Below are positions 1-9,184 of a DNA stretch of 64,000 nt, in pieces. The stretch is from NCBI RefSeq assembly GCF_001905735.1, contig NZ_LISW01000001.1, positions 489,947 through 553,946 of the forward strand, in the 5' to 3' direction. The position numbers were made by a program, and so were the translations under genes. This DNA is from Streptomyces sp. CB01249 (GTDB lineage: Bacteria > Actinomycetota > Actinomycetes > Streptomycetales > Streptomycetaceae). How positions within the stretch are numbered: position 1 is the stretch's first letter; each line of letters opens with the position of its first letter. The notes under the pieces are model-generated. The model ran no database searches. It was not told the origin of the DNA and saw only the letters and a program-made list of their open reading frames with translations.

Positions 1-211
1 GGCCGGGCCCCTGCCCGAGCTGTCCGGTTCGTGGCCCCGGCTGGGGTGTTTAATCCCTATGAATCCGCTCACTCCCGTCGAACCCGCCGACCGGAACAGG
101 TTTGATTCCATGGGGAGTTGGTAAAGGAGCCTGCGCATCAGGCTGCACCGGCTCCCGCTCCCGGAGTACCCTTCCTTGATCGTTGGTGGGGGAGTGGAAG
201 GCGGTGCGTGG

Positions 212-1444
212 GTGAGCTCGGGAGGGTTCGAGCTGCCCCCGGGTGACGCGGGTCACGAGGGGGACGTGGCCGAGGTCCCGCCCGGGGCGGTATCGCTGGC
301 ACAGCCCCTGGAGATCGGCGCGGAGCTGGACTGGGACGCCGACGCCTGGAGCGAGGTGCGCACGCGCGCGCAGCGGGCTGGGCGCGCCTATATCTGGCTG
401 AATCTGGTCGAACAGCGGCTGCGCGCCGTCGTCGCGGCGGTGCTCCGGCCGATCTACGAGCCCGTCCACGGCGAGGACTGGGTGGTGGCCGCCGCCGGGC
501 CCGTCGGACAGGAGTGGGTGCAGCGCGCGGTCGCCGTGCGCGAGGTCTCCCGCCGCAAGGGCTATCTGCTCGACCCGGCCGACGACAACGTCCTCAGCTT
601 CCTCACGCTGCCCCAGCTCCGCGAGCTGATGGTCCAGCACTGGCCGTGCTTCGAGCCGTACTTCGACGACCGCCGCGATGTCGAACTGGCACTCGACGAG
701 CTGGAGGTCGCGCGCAACGTCGTCTCTCGCAACCGCGCGCTCAACGAGGCGGTGCTCGCCCAGGCCGAGCGGGCCTCATCCCGGCTCCTGGAGATGCTGG
801 GCAGCGGCGCGGGGGTGCCCTCCGCGGACCGGCTCCCGGTCGACGCGGTGGAGGAGCTGGTCGGCGACCGGTACGCGGACGTGGTCTCCGTCCACTCCGA
901 CCGGGTGCGCCTCCAGCGCCAGCTGCCCGCCGAGGACCTGTTCGGTGATGCCCGCAGGCTCGACGCGATCGGCATCGGGCTCAACCTGCTGGTGCAGAAC
1001 TTCTCCGGACGCCGTCTCATCCGGCTCGCCGAGTCGGGCTGCCGGATCCGGCTGCTCTTCATCAACCCGGCCAGCAGCGCGGTCAAGCGCCGCGAGCGGG
1101 AGCTCGGCCTGAAGAAGGGCGAGCTGAGCCGGTCCGTCGAGATGAACATCCTGCACACCCGCCGGGTGCGCGCCAAGCTCCGGGACCCGGACGCGTTCCA
1201 GATCCACGTCTTCGACGAGACCCCGCGCTTCACGGCCTACCTGGTGGACGGCGACGGGGCCGACGCGGTCGGGGTCGTCCAGACCTATCTGCGCCGGGCG
1301 CGCGGCATGGAGGCGCCGGTGCTGGTGCTGCGCGGCGGCGGGCGTGCGGTGGTCCGGGCGGGGCAGGGGTACGAGCACGGGCTGTTCGAGACGTACCGCG
1401 AGGAGTTCGAGTCGGTGTGGACCGACTCCCGGCCGGTCTCCTGA
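212..1444 (+). CDS. SAV2148-family HEPN domain protein
   Basis: A 410-residue soluble protein with no signal peptide or membrane segment. The first third carries an all-helical stretch with the RTRAQRAGRAYIWLNLVEQR type of sequence that I associate with the Streptomyces family annotated SAV2148 HEPN domain proteins. The second half (from about residue 225) resembles a small alpha/beta domain, with RLLFINPASSAVKRRERE and FRIHVF-like strands. I chose GTG 212 because the mature-looking start VSSGGFELPPGD matches my memory of the family's N terminus and GGAAGG lies about 10 bases upstream; the frame is open from TTG 176. HEPN proteins are often RNases or RNA-binding, but nothing here proves activity. 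Family call is from memory; function unknown. Confidence 0.7.
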   Translation: MSSGGFELPPGDAGHEGDVAEVPPGAVSLAQPLEIGAELDWDADAWSEVRTRAQRAGRAYIWLNLVEQRLRAVVAAVLRPIYEPVHGEDWVVAAAGPVGQEWVQRAVAVREVSRRKGYLLDPADDNVLSFLTLPQLRELMVQHWPCFEPYFDDRRDVELALDELEVARNVVSRNRALNEAVLAQAERASSRLLEMLGSGAGVPSADRLPVDAVEELVGDRYADVVSVHSDRVRLQRQLPAEDLFGDARRLDAIGIGLNLLVQNFSGRRLIRLAESGCRIRLLFINPASSAVKRRERELGLKKGELSRSVEMNILHTRRVRAKLRDPDAFQIHVFDETPRFTAYLVDGDGADAVGVVQTYLRRARGMEAPVLVLRGGGRAVVRAGQGYEHGLFETYREEFESVWTDSRPVS

Positions 1445-1511
1445 GCGGCGTTGTCAGTGGCCCGTGCGAGGGTGGTCGTCATCCGGGGGAGCACCATGAA
1501 GGAGGTACGGG

Positions 1512-2240
1512 ATGAGCTGGCACCGGCACGCGCTGGTCGGCTTCGATCTGGAGACGACGGGGACGGACCCGCTGGAGGCCCGCATCGTCACGGCCGCGGT
1601 GATCGCGGTGGACGACCGGGACGGTGAGCCGGTCGCCCGGCACACCTGGCTGGCCGACCCGGGCATCCGCATCCCGGCCCAGGCGTCCGCGATCCACGGC
1701 ATCAGCAGCGAGCGGGCGGCGGCGGAGGGCCGGCCCGCGCGCGAGGTGGCCGACGAGATCGCCGACACGCTCGCCGGGTACTGGCGCCGGGGCGTCCCGG
1801 TCGTCGCGTACAACGCCGCGTTCGACCTGACGCTGCTCACGGCGGAGTTGGACCGCCACGGGCTGCCCCCGCTCGCCGACCGGCTGGGCGGCGCGGCCGT
1901 CGGACCCGTCATCGACCCGTACACCATCGACCGGGCGGTCGACCGCTACCGCAAGGGCAAGCGGAATCTGGAGGCGGTCTGCGTCGAGTACGGCGTGGTG
2001 CACGGCGGCGCGCACGACGCGGCGGCGGACGCGCTGGCCGCGGTGCGTGTGGCTTACGCGATAGCCGCCCGCCACCGTGCTGTGGCCGAACTCCCTCCGC
2101 CCGCCCTGCACGACCGACAGATCACGTGGCACGCGGAGTGGGCGGCGGACTTCCAGGCCTTCCTCCGCCGCAAGGGCACCCCCGACGCGGTGGTGGACGG
2201 CCAGTGGCCGGTCCGTGAGCCGATCCGCACGACGGCCTGA
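1512..2240 (+). CDS. 3'-5' exonuclease, DnaQ/RNase T-like
   Basis: A 242-residue DEDD-type exonuclease. Exo I is FDLETTGTDP (Asp12, Glu14), Exo II is YNAAFDLTLL near residue 105, and Exo III is HGGAHDAAADA near residue 165, which has the His-x4-Asp spacing of the DEDDh group. It is a stand-alone exonuclease domain, so it is either a proofreading-like epsilon homologue or a nucleic-acid trimming enzyme, not a full polymerase subunit. Start ATG 1512 follows an almost perfect ribosome site AAGGAGGT at 1499-1506. It lies 67 bases after the HEPN-type gene in the same direction, so co-transcription is possible. The domain call is secure; the substrate is unknown. Confidence 0.85.
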   Translation: MSWHRHALVGFDLETTGTDPLEARIVTAAVIAVDDRDGEPVARHTWLADPGIRIPAQASAIHGISSERAAAEGRPAREVADEIADTLAGYWRRGVPVVAYNAAFDLTLLTAELDRHGLPPLADRLGGAAVGPVIDPYTIDRAVDRYRKGKRNLEAVCVEYGVVHGGAHDAAADALAAVRVAYAIAARHRAVAELPPPALHDRQITWHAEWAADFQAFLRRKGTPDAVVDGQWPVREPIRTTA

Positions 2241-2249
2241 TTCGCCTGT

Positions 2250-2275
2250 TGTCCTCAATCGCCGGACGGGCTTGA
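2250..2275. repeat. Left arm of exact 26-bp inverted repeat
   Basis: Contains the 20-mer CAATCGCCGGACGGGCTTGA and is the exact reverse complement of 2367-2392, with 91 bases between. It begins 9 bases after the exonuclease stop. From memory, sequences built around CGCCGGACGGGCT are scattered through intergenic regions of many Streptomyces genomes; this was not checked. Confidence 0.8.
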
Positions 2276-2366
2276 GTGGGCCGTCCTCGTGCGTCGGCTG
2301 GTTGCCGGACAGGCTCGGGTTTCTGCCCAAATCCCGGCTGCGGGAAGAATGCGACCGGCGGCACAA

Positions 2367-2392
2367 TCAAGCCCGTCCGGCGATTGAGGACA
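2367..2392. repeat. Right arm of exact 26-bp inverted repeat
   Basis: Exact reverse complement of 2250-2275. It ends 35 bases before the stop of the convergent APH-family gene, so the pair fills the convergent intergenic space. It could act as a bidirectional terminator through its long stem, or the two arms may simply be two insertions of an interspersed repeat in opposite orientation. Confidence 0.8.
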
Positions 2393-2427
2393 CACGCTAG
2401 TCCGGCGCGCCGGAGGACCGCACCGAC

Positions 2428-3294
2428 TCAGAACGGATACCACCGCACCGACGCGTCCCCCTCCCGCAGCGACGCCACCCGGCGGCGGAACTCCGCGAGC
2501 GCGGCATCGTTCGAGGGCGCATGCTGTGCCACCCACGCACAGCTCGCCGTTTCGCGCGCCCCCCGCAACACCCCGCACCCGTCCCACTCCCGCACATCCC
2601 ACCCGTACGCCGCGGTGAACGCGTCATACGCCTCGGCCGCCAGCCCGTACCGGTCGCGGGACAGTGCGAGGACCACCAGGTCGTGTTCGCGCAGGTCCGA
2701 GGAGAAGGTCTCCAGGTCGACCAGGACCGGCCCGTCCGGCCCGACATGGACGTTGCGCGCCAGCGCGTCCCCGTGGATCGGCCCGGGAGGCAGATGGGGG
2801 ACCAGCGCCGCGGCCGCCGCCGCGAACCCGTCCCGCCGCTCGCGCAGATACGCCGCGTCCGCCGGATCGATCGCGTCGCCCGCCAGCCGCAGCCACCGCT
2901 CGACGCCGCCCAGCAGCTCCCGGCGCGGCAGCGCGAAGTCCTCCGGCACGGGCAGCGCGTGGACGGCGGTCAGCAGCGGGGCCAGATCGCGTGGCTCGGC
3001 GGGCCGGACCGCCTCGGGCAGCCGGTGCCACACGGTCACCGGGTGGCCCCCGACCAGCCGGGCGCCCTCCTCGGCGGCCCGCACGGCGGGGACACCGGAG
3101 GCGGCGAGCCACCGGGCGACGGCCACCTCGCGCTCGGCGCGTTCCAGCAGCTCGGGGTGGCTCACGGCGTCCCGGCCGACCTTGACCACGAGGCCGTCGG
3201 CCGTGAACACCGCGTTCTCGCCGAGCGCCAGCAGCTCCGCGTCACCGGGGAACCCGGCGGCGGCCAGCACCTCGCGCGCTTCCATCTCGTTCAT
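2428..3294 (-). CDS. Aminoglycoside phosphotransferase (APH) family kinase
   Basis: A 288-residue protein-kinase-like enzyme of the APH/choline kinase superfamily. The Brenner-type catalytic motif is IHGDALARNVHV, followed by VLVDLETFSSD, which holds the metal-binding Asp. The N-terminal lobe has FTADGLVVKVGRD with the expected ATP-contacting Lys. Such proteins phosphorylate aminoglycosides, small alcohols or sugars; the sequence does not say which, and a resistance role should not be assumed. Start ATG 3294 is chosen because the protein aligns from MNEMEAREVL, while the frame upstream is low-complexity and unlike coding sequence. It is divergent from the sugar ABC operon, with 124 bases between start codons. 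Confidence 0.8.
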   Translation of the reverse strand: MNEMEAREVLAAAGFPGDAELLALGENAVFTADGLVVKVGRDAVSHPELLERAEREVAVARWLAASGVPAVRAAEEGARLVGGHPVTVWHRLPEAVRPAEPRDLAPLLTAVHALPVPEDFALPRRELLGGVERWLRLAGDAIDPADAAYLRERRDGFAAAAAALVPHLPPGPIHGDALARNVHVGPDGPVLVDLETFSSDLREHDLVVLALSRDRYGLAAEAYDAFTAAYGWDVREWDGCGVLRGARETASCAWVAQHAPSNDAALAEFRRRVASLREGDASVRWYPF

Positions 3295-3418
3295 GGTCCG
3301 ATTTTCGCATCCGTGCAGGTTGCCTTGACGAACCGGCGGCCCGTCAGCACGATGACGGAGGCCCCTGAGCGGCCAGAACGGCAACAAGCCGGTCGAACGA
3401 CGCAAAGGGGGCGTAAGT

Positions 3419-4351
3419 ATGACATTGGCGAGTGCGACTGTACGGTCCGGGCGGGACGGCCCACCCGGCAAGGGCGCCGCCGACCGGGGCGCCGGGACCT
3501 GGTTCCTGGTCCTGCCCGCCCTCATCCCGATTCTGGTCCTGAGCGTCGGCCCGCTGCTCTACGGCATCGCGCTGGCCTTCACCGACGCCCAGTCCGGCCG
3601 CACCCGCGCCACGCAGTGGATCGGCACGCTGAACTTCCGGGACCTGCTGCACGACGGGCTGTTCTGGGAGTCGTTCCGGATCGGCCTGGTGTGGGCGGTT
3701 GGCGTCACCGTCCCGCAGTTCGTGCTCGCCCTGGGCCTCGCCCTGCTGCTCAACGAGAACCTGCGGATGCGCTGGCTGGCCCGCGCCCTGGCGATCATCC
3801 CGTGGGCGATGCCCGAGGTCGTCGTCGGCATCATGTGGCGGCTCGTCTACAACCCGGACGCCGGAATCCTCAACGAGACCATCCGCGATCTGGGGCTCGG
3901 GGACGGCCGGGACTGGCTCACCGGGCTGGCGACCGCGCTGCCCGCCGTGATCCTCGTCGGCGTCTGGTCCGGCATGCCGCAGACCACGGTCGCCCTGCTG
4001 GCCGGACTCCAGAACACCCCGCACGAACTCCACGAGGCCGCCGCGCTGGACGGGGCGGGCGCCTGGCGCCGGTTCCGCACGGTGACCTGGCCCGCGATCA
4101 GACCGGTCGCCCTGTCCATCACCGCGCTCAACTTCATCTGGAACTTCAACTCCTTCGCCCTGGTCTACGTCCTGACCAACGGCGGCCCCGGCGGCCGCAC
4201 CCGGCTGCCGATGCTCTTCGCGTACGAGGAGGCTTTCCGCTACGGGCAGTTCGGCTACGCCGCCGCGATGGGCTGCGTCATGGTCGCCGTGATCTCCGTG
4301 ATCCTCGCCGTGTATCTCGCCGGGCGGCTCAGGGGAGGCGACGACCGATGA
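3419..4351 (+). CDS. Sugar ABC transporter permease, MalF-like
   Basis: A 310-residue inner-membrane permease of the carbohydrate CUT1 type with about six membrane segments, starting with WFLVLPALIPILVLSVGP. The cytoplasmic EAA loop is HELHEAAALDGAGAW near residue 200, which docks the ATPase. AAAGGGGG precedes ATG 3419. Its stop overlaps the next start (ATGA at 4348-4351), so it is the first gene of a translationally coupled permease-permease-binding protein operon. The sugar cannot be named from sequence. No ATPase gene is present in the operon. Confidence 0.88.
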   Translation: MTLASATVRSGRDGPPGKGAADRGAGTWFLVLPALIPILVLSVGPLLYGIALAFTDAQSGRTRATQWIGTLNFRDLLHDGLFWESFRIGLVWAVGVTVPQFVLALGLALLLNENLRMRWLARALAIIPWAMPEVVVGIMWRLVYNPDAGILNETIRDLGLGDGRDWLTGLATALPAVILVGVWSGMPQTTVALLAGLQNTPHELHEAAALDGAGAWRRFRTVTWPAIRPVALSITALNFIWNFNSFALVYVLTNGGPGGRTRLPMLFAYEEAFRYGQFGYAAAMGCVMVAVISVILAVYLAGRLRGGDDR

Positions 4352-5187
4352 GCATGCGTACCAGACGGTCCGTGCGCGCCGGGCAGTACGTGGCGCTGCT
4401 GTGCTACCTGATCTTCCTCGCGTTCCCCTTCCTGTGGCTGATCTCCACCGCCTTCAAGCCCGCCCCGGAGCTCGGCTCCCTGCATCCGACCTGGATTCCG
4501 CAGCACCCGACGCTGGACAACTTCCGGCAGGCGTTCGACGAGCAGCCGCTGCTGAGGGCCGCCGCCAACTCGCTGATCGCCGCGCTCTCGGCCGGGCTGA
4601 TCGCCGTCCTGATCGCGACCCCGATGGCCTATGTGATGGCCCGCCACCGCACCCGCCTCTCCACCGCCGCCACCGGCTGGGTGGTGGTCAGCCAGGCGTT
4701 CCCCTTCGTCCTGCTGATCATTCCGCTCTTCCTGGTCCTGAAGAACCTGCACCTGATCAACACCCTCTGGGGCCTGATCCTGGTCTACGTGGTGTGGGCG
4801 CTGCCCTTCGCGCTGTGGATGCTCGTCGGTTACGTACGGGCCGTGCCGCGCGAGCTGGAGGAGGCGGCGGCGGTCGACGGGGCCGGGCGGCTGCGCACCC
4901 TGGTCTCGGTCACCGCCCCGCTGCTGGCCCCGGGCATCGTCGCCACGGCCCTCTTCGCGTTCATCACCGCGTGGAACGAGTTCTTCTTCGCGCTCGTCCT
5001 CCTCAAGACCCCGGAGAAGCAGACCTTGCCGGTCGTACTGACGCACTTCCTCGGCGCCGAGGGCGCCAGCGATCTCGGGCCGCTCGCCGCCGCCGCGTTC
5101 CTCGCCACCCTCCCCTCGCTCGTGCTGTTCGCCGTGATCCAGCGGCGGATCACCGGCGGCATGCTGGCCGGGGCGGTGAAGAACTGA
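4348..5187 (+). CDS. Sugar ABC transporter permease, MalG-like
   Basis: A 279-residue CUT1 partner permease with six predicted membrane helices. It begins YVALLCYLIFLAFPFLWLIS and has the MalG-type EAA loop RELEEAAAVDGAGRLRT near residue 180. The N terminus carries the FKPAPEL sequence usual for this family. ATG 4348 overlaps the previous stop and the gene's own stop overlaps the next start (TGATG at 5185-5189). It forms the membrane channel together with the preceding permease. Confidence 0.88.
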   Translation: MSMRTRRSVRAGQYVALLCYLIFLAFPFLWLISTAFKPAPELGSLHPTWIPQHPTLDNFRQAFDEQPLLRAAANSLIAALSAGLIAVLIATPMAYVMARHRTRLSTAATGWVVVSQAFPFVLLIIPLFLVLKNLHLINTLWGLILVYVVWALPFALWMLVGYVRAVPRELEEAAAVDGAGRLRTLVSVTAPLLAPGIVATALFAFITAWNEFFFALVLLKTPEKQTLPVVLTHFLGAEGASDLGPLAAAAFLATLPSLVLFAVIQRRITGGMLAGAVKN

Positions 5188-6479
5188 TGCGCGCGCTGGT
5201 ACGTACGGCTGCCGCGGCGGCCACCGCGCTCGCGCTGCTGCTCACCGGCTGCGGCGGGCACGGCGACGGCGAGGCCGACGGGAAGGTCACCCTCCGCTTC
5301 CAGTCGCTGGCCTGGCAGAAGGAGTCCGTCGACATCAACAAGCAGCTGGTGAAGGAGTGGAACGCGGCCCACCCCGACATCCGGGTCGAGTACGTCCAGG
5401 GCAGCTGGGACAGCGTCCACGACCAGCTCCTCACCTCCTTCGAGGGCGGCGAGGCGCCCGACATCATCCACGACGCCTCCGACGACCTCGCCGACTTCGC
5501 GTACGGGGGCTATCTCGCCGACCTCCGCCCTCTCCTGCCGAAGGGGCTGACGGACGGCATCCCGCGCAACAGCTGGGAGACGGCCACCTTCGACGGCGGG
5601 GTGTACGGCGTGCCCTTCCTCCAGGAGCCCCGGGTCCTGATCGCCAACACCAAGCTCCTCAAGGCGTCCGGGGTCCGCATCCCCACCCCCGAAAAGCCGT
5701 GGAGCTGGACGGAGTTCCGGCAGGTGACCAAGGAGCTGACCGGCGAGGGCCGTTACGGGGTCGCCTGGCCGCTCAAGGAGCCGGTCTCCGTCACCCTCAA
5801 CCTCGGCCTCTCGGCGGGCGGCGAGCTCTTCCACCGGGGCGCCGACGGCAAGGTCGCCGTCGCGATGGGGGAGGGCGAGCAGGTCGTCCCGGACACCATC
5901 CACGACCAGGTCAACACCGACCACAGCGCCGCCCGCACCGCGCTCGGCATGGGCGGCGGCGACACCCTGCCCGGCTTCTTCGGCGGCAAGTACGCGATGG
6001 TGCCGCTCGGGTTCTCGTACCGCCAGCAGATCGTGGAGCAGGCGCCGAAGGGCTTCGAGTGGACGGTGCTGCCCGCACCGGCGGGCCGGGACGGACTGGC
6101 CCAGGGGGTTAGCCCGCAGACCCTGTCCGTCGCCGAGGACAGCCCGCACAAGAAGGAGGCGGTGGAGTTCATCGACTTCCTGCTGCGGCCCGCCAACATG
6201 GTCCGGCTGGCCAAGGGGGACTGGATGCTGCCCACCGGCACCGAGGCGCTGGCCGACCCCTCCCTGCACACCGCGGACCGGGGCTGGGCGACCGGTGCCG
6301 CGCTGGCCGCCTCGCTGCGGTCCGCCCCGGCCCAGTCGGTGCGCGGCTACCCCGAGTGGAAGGACAAGGTGGCGACCCCGGCGCTCCAGGAGTACTACAG
6401 CGGGGCGATCGACGCGGCCGAGCTGAAGAAACGTCTGGTGACCGACGGCAACCGGGTCCTGGCCCGCTACCAGCGCTGA
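5187..6479 (+). CDS. Sugar-binding lipoprotein of ABC importer
   Basis: A 430-residue extracellular solute-binding protein (family 1 type). The N terminus is a lipoprotein signal peptide ending in the lipobox LLLTGC, so it is anchored outside the membrane. The mature part has the family pattern of VEYVQGSWDSVHDQLLTSFEGGEAPDIIHD and a C-terminal EFIDFLLRPANMVRLAKG block. It delivers sugar to the two upstream permeases. In Streptomyces, sugar importers lacking an ATPase gene commonly use the shared ATPase MsiK; that is family knowledge, not shown here. It is followed by a strong hairpin. Confidence 0.88.
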   Translation: MRALVRTAAAAATALALLLTGCGGHGDGEADGKVTLRFQSLAWQKESVDINKQLVKEWNAAHPDIRVEYVQGSWDSVHDQLLTSFEGGEAPDIIHDASDDLADFAYGGYLADLRPLLPKGLTDGIPRNSWETATFDGGVYGVPFLQEPRVLIANTKLLKASGVRIPTPEKPWSWTEFRQVTKELTGEGRYGVAWPLKEPVSVTLNLGLSAGGELFHRGADGKVAVAMGEGEQVVPDTIHDQVNTDHSAARTALGMGGGDTLPGFFGGKYAMVPLGFSYRQQIVEQAPKGFEWTVLPAPAGRDGLAQGVSPQTLSVAEDSPHKKEAVEFIDFLLRPANMVRLAKGDWMLPTGTEALADPSLHTADRGWATGAALAASLRSAPAQSVRGYPEWKDKVATPALQEYYSGAIDAAELKKRLVTDGNRVLARYQR

Positions 6480-6482
6480 ACG

Positions 6483-6521
6483 CGTGGGCCCTCCTCCCGG
6501 GCGCCGGGAGGAGGGCCCACG
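6483..6521. terminator. Bidirectional terminator hairpin
   Basis: A perfect 18-bp stem (6483-6500 with 6504-6521) and a 3-base loop GCG, lying between the convergent sugar-binding lipoprotein gene and the MMPL gene. There is no strong T-run, as is usual for Streptomyces hairpins. Confidence 0.85.
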
Positions 6522-6533
6522 TACAAGAGGGGA

Positions 6534-8825
6534 TCAGACGCCGACCCGCTCCGGCTCCTCGTCGCCGCGCGCCGGTGCGGACGGGCCCGGCTCGTCGTCG
6601 TACGACTCGTCGTGCGTCATGTCCGGCAGCCACCGCAGCCACTTCGGGAAGTACCAGTTGCGCTCGCCCAGCAGGGCCATCACGGCCGGGAGCAGCACCC
6701 CGCGGATGATGGTCGCGTCGATCAGCACGGCCGCCGCCAGGCCGACGCCCATCTGCTTCATGGACTGCATCGACAGCGTCCCGAAGATCGCGAACACGGC
6801 GACCATGATCACGGCGGCGCTGGTGACGACCCCGGCCGTGGTGACCACGCCGTGGGCGATGGCGTCCCGGGTGTCGCGGCCCTGGATGCGGGCCTCACGG
6901 ATCCTGGAGACCACGAACACGTGGTAGTCCATCGAGAGCCCGAAGAGGATCACGAAGAGGAACAGCGGCAGCCAGGAGATGATCGCGCCGACGCCCTCCG
7001 CGCCCACCAGCGAGGCGCCCCAGCCGTGCTGGAAGACCGCCGTCAGGATGCCGTACGCGGCGCCCACCGAGAGCAGGTTGAGGACGATCGAGGTGATGGC
7101 CACGGTCAGCGAGCGGAAGCAGAGCAGCATCAGCAGGAAGGCGAAGACGACCACGAAGGCGAAGACCGGCACGACCGAGCCGACGATCTGGTCGTTGAAG
7201 TCCTTCGACCCGGCGACCTGCCCGGTGACCGGCGCCTCGACCCCCGCGACCTTGCCGAGCGTCGCCGGACGCACGGTGTCCCGCAGCAGGTCCAGGCTCT
7301 TCTCGGCCTTCTTCTGGTCCGAACCGCCGACCAGCGGTACGTCGATGACCGCGACGTTCTCCGCGTCGTGGGTCACGATGTCCACCGGGCCCTTCGAAGC
7401 CCCGGAGGAGACGGCCTGCCTGCGGAACTCCTCCAGCGCCTGCCGTACCGGCGCCGCTCCGATGTCGTCGGCCCGCACCACGACCTGCGCCGGGTCCGCG
7501 CCGCCGGGGAACGCCTCGTTCAGCCGGTCGTAGGTCCGCACGATCGGCAGCGAGTCGCCGAACTCCTGGTCCAGGGTGAGGTTCTGGGTGTGCATGCCGA
7601 GCGCGGGCAGCGCGATGGCCGCGAGCGCCCCGGCGGCGACCACGAGCGCGGTCCAGGGGCGGCGCAGCACGGCGGTGAGCACCGCGCGCCAGACGCGGCT
7701 CTCGCCGTCGGCGCCACCGCGCTCCGAGCGCTTCAGGCGGTTCAGGAACGGCACCCGGCCCTTCTCGACCCGCTCGCCGAGCAGCGAGAGGAGCGCGGGC
7801 AGCACGGTGACCGAGCCGACCATGGCGACGGCGACGACCATCAGCGAGGCCAAGCCCATCGCCTGGAACTCCGCGATGCCGGTGAAGAGCATGCCCGCCA
7901 TCGCGACGCAGACCGTCACACCGGAGACGACGATGGCGCGTCCGCTGGTCGCGGCGGCGATCATCAGCGCGGTCCGGGCGTCCCGGCCCCTGGCCCGCTC
8001 CTCGCGCTCCCGGCGCAGATAGAACAGGCAGTAGTCGACGCCGACGGCCAGACCCACCAGCAGCATCACCGAGTTGGCGGTGTCGCTCATCGGCTGGAAG
8101 TGGCTCACCACCCCCATCAGGCCCATGGTCGCCATGATCGCGGTGAGGGCGAGGGCGACCGGGAGCAGCGCGGCGACCAGTGCGCCGAAGGCGATGAGCA
8201 GGATGCCGAGCGCGACCGGCACGGCGGAGAGTTCGGCCCGCTGGAAGTCGCTCCCGAAGGCGTCGTCGAACGTCTTGCCCATGCTGGCGCCGCCGATCTC
8301 CTCGATCAGCAGCCCTTCGTGCGCGCCGCCCACCTTCTCGACGGCCTTCAGCACGGGCGCGACCCGCTCGCTCGCGGTCTCGGGGTCGCCCCTCATCTCG
8401 AACTGCACGAGCGCGCTGTGCCCGTCGGCCGAGATGGTCTTCGTGGTGTACGGCGAGGTGACGGCGGTGACCTCACCGGTGTCCTGCACGGCCCGGATGA
8501 CGTCCTCGACGGCCGCCCGGAACTCGGCCGACCCGGCCACCGCCCCGTCCTTGCCCTCCGACTGGACGAGCACGGTCTCACCGGCCGGGTCCTTGAGCCC
8601 CGCGTCCTCGATGATCTGCACGGCCCGGCCCACCTCGCCGGACATCTGGTCGCTCTCCTTCACGTCGACCCGGCCGGCCGCCGAGCCGAGCCCCATGGCC
8701 AGGACGACGAACAGCACCCAGATCGTCACCGCCGCCCAGCGGTGCCGGGCGCTCCAGCCGCCCGCCCGGGCCGCGACGCCCCGCACCCGCGGCCCCCGCG
8801 TCCGTGCCGCATCCACATTCCCCAT
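6534..8825 (-). CDS. MMPL-family RND membrane transporter
   Basis: A 763-residue membrane protein with the two-half RND layout: a first helix (TIWVLFVVLAMGLGSA) followed by a roughly 150-residue extracellular domain, five or six helices, a cytoplasmic linker (GERVEKGRVPFLNRLKRSE), then the second half with helix, domain and helices. MMPL proteins export lipids, siderophores or hydrophobic compounds using proton motive force; in Streptomyces the cargo is often unknown. Start ATG 8825 has AAGGGGG about 11 bases upstream. The acidic C-terminal tail is cytoplasmic. No TetR regulator lies alongside, so regulation is not visible. The gene stands alone, divergent from the subtilisin gene. Confidence 0.87.
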   Translation of the reverse strand: MGNVDAARTRGPRVRGVAARAGGWSARHRWAAVTIWVLFVVLAMGLGSAAGRVDVKESDQMSGEVGRAVQIIEDAGLKDPAGETVLVQSEGKDGAVAGSAEFRAAVEDVIRAVQDTGEVTAVTSPYTTKTISADGHSALVQFEMRGDPETASERVAPVLKAVEKVGGAHEGLLIEEIGGASMGKTFDDAFGSDFQRAELSAVPVALGILLIAFGALVAALLPVALALTAIMATMGLMGVVSHFQPMSDTANSVMLLVGLAVGVDYCLFYLRREREERARGRDARTALMIAAATSGRAIVVSGVTVCVAMAGMLFTGIAEFQAMGLASLMVVAVAMVGSVTVLPALLSLLGERVEKGRVPFLNRLKRSERGGADGESRVWRAVLTAVLRRPWTALVVAAGALAAIALPALGMHTQNLTLDQEFGDSLPIVRTYDRLNEAFPGGADPAQVVVRADDIGAAPVRQALEEFRRQAVSSGASKGPVDIVTHDAENVAVIDVPLVGGSDQKKAEKSLDLLRDTVRPATLGKVAGVEAPVTGQVAGSKDFNDQIVGSVVPVFAFVVVFAFLLMLLCFRSLTVAITSIVLNLLSVGAAYGILTAVFQHGWGASLVGAEGVGAIISWLPLFLFVILFGLSMDYHVFVVSRIREARIQGRDTRDAIAHGVVTTAGVVTSAAVIMVAVFAIFGTLSMQSMKQMGVGLAAAVLIDATIIRGVLLPAVMALLGERNWYFPKWLRWLPDMTHDESYDDEPGPSAPARGDEEPERVGV

Positions 8826-9184
8826 GACGGGCCTGCCCCCTTGTGAACGGCACCGGCCCCACGCCGTCGCCTCCCGATTTCGAAGGTAGGGGCGGCATAA
8901 AGCGAGGGCGTCATGCTCTCCGGCGAGGCGGGCGCGGTCCCTCTCCGCCCTGCGGACGGGGCTTGCCCCCGAGAAGGAGCATCGAAGCCCCTTACACGTA
9001 AAGGTGATCGGCGTATCGAGGGGCTCCTGCGACCTTCCTGTGACGAAAAGTTGGCGAGTGCGTCGGAGCTGTAGCGAGGTATTGATCTGCGCGCGTCAAT
9101 CGGTCAGGGTTTCGAGCCAGCCCCCGGAGATTTTCCGGCCGAGGGCCAATCCCCCCACAAAGAATGACGAGGAGACCCCTCTTC
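8826..9184. other. 359-bp divergent intergenic region
   Basis: Lies between the divergent MMPL and secreted subtilisin genes and must hold both promoters. I see a short GGGGC/GCCCC hairpin around 8957-8970 and AT-richer sequence near 9070-9090, but no promoter that I can assign with confidence. No open frame in it looks like a gene. Confidence 0.5.

Noticed and set aside
2521..5187. Very long open frame (888 codons) spanning the APH gene in antisense and running into the second permease
   Set aside because: High-GC sequence keeps third-position-free frames open on the opposite strand. The product is Arg/Gly/Pro/Gln-rich up to the true permease start at 4348, with no domain.
6612..8846. 744-codon open frame antisense to the MMPL transporter
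   Set aside because: Composition is His/Gln/Asp/Arg-rich as expected for the mirror of membrane-helix codons; the opposite strand encodes a clear two-half RND protein.
8980..9040. AGCCCC...GGGGCT pairing upstream of the secreted protease as a riboswitch-like fold
   Set aside because: Only six paired bases over a 27-base loop, with no match to a known class; chance level in this composition.
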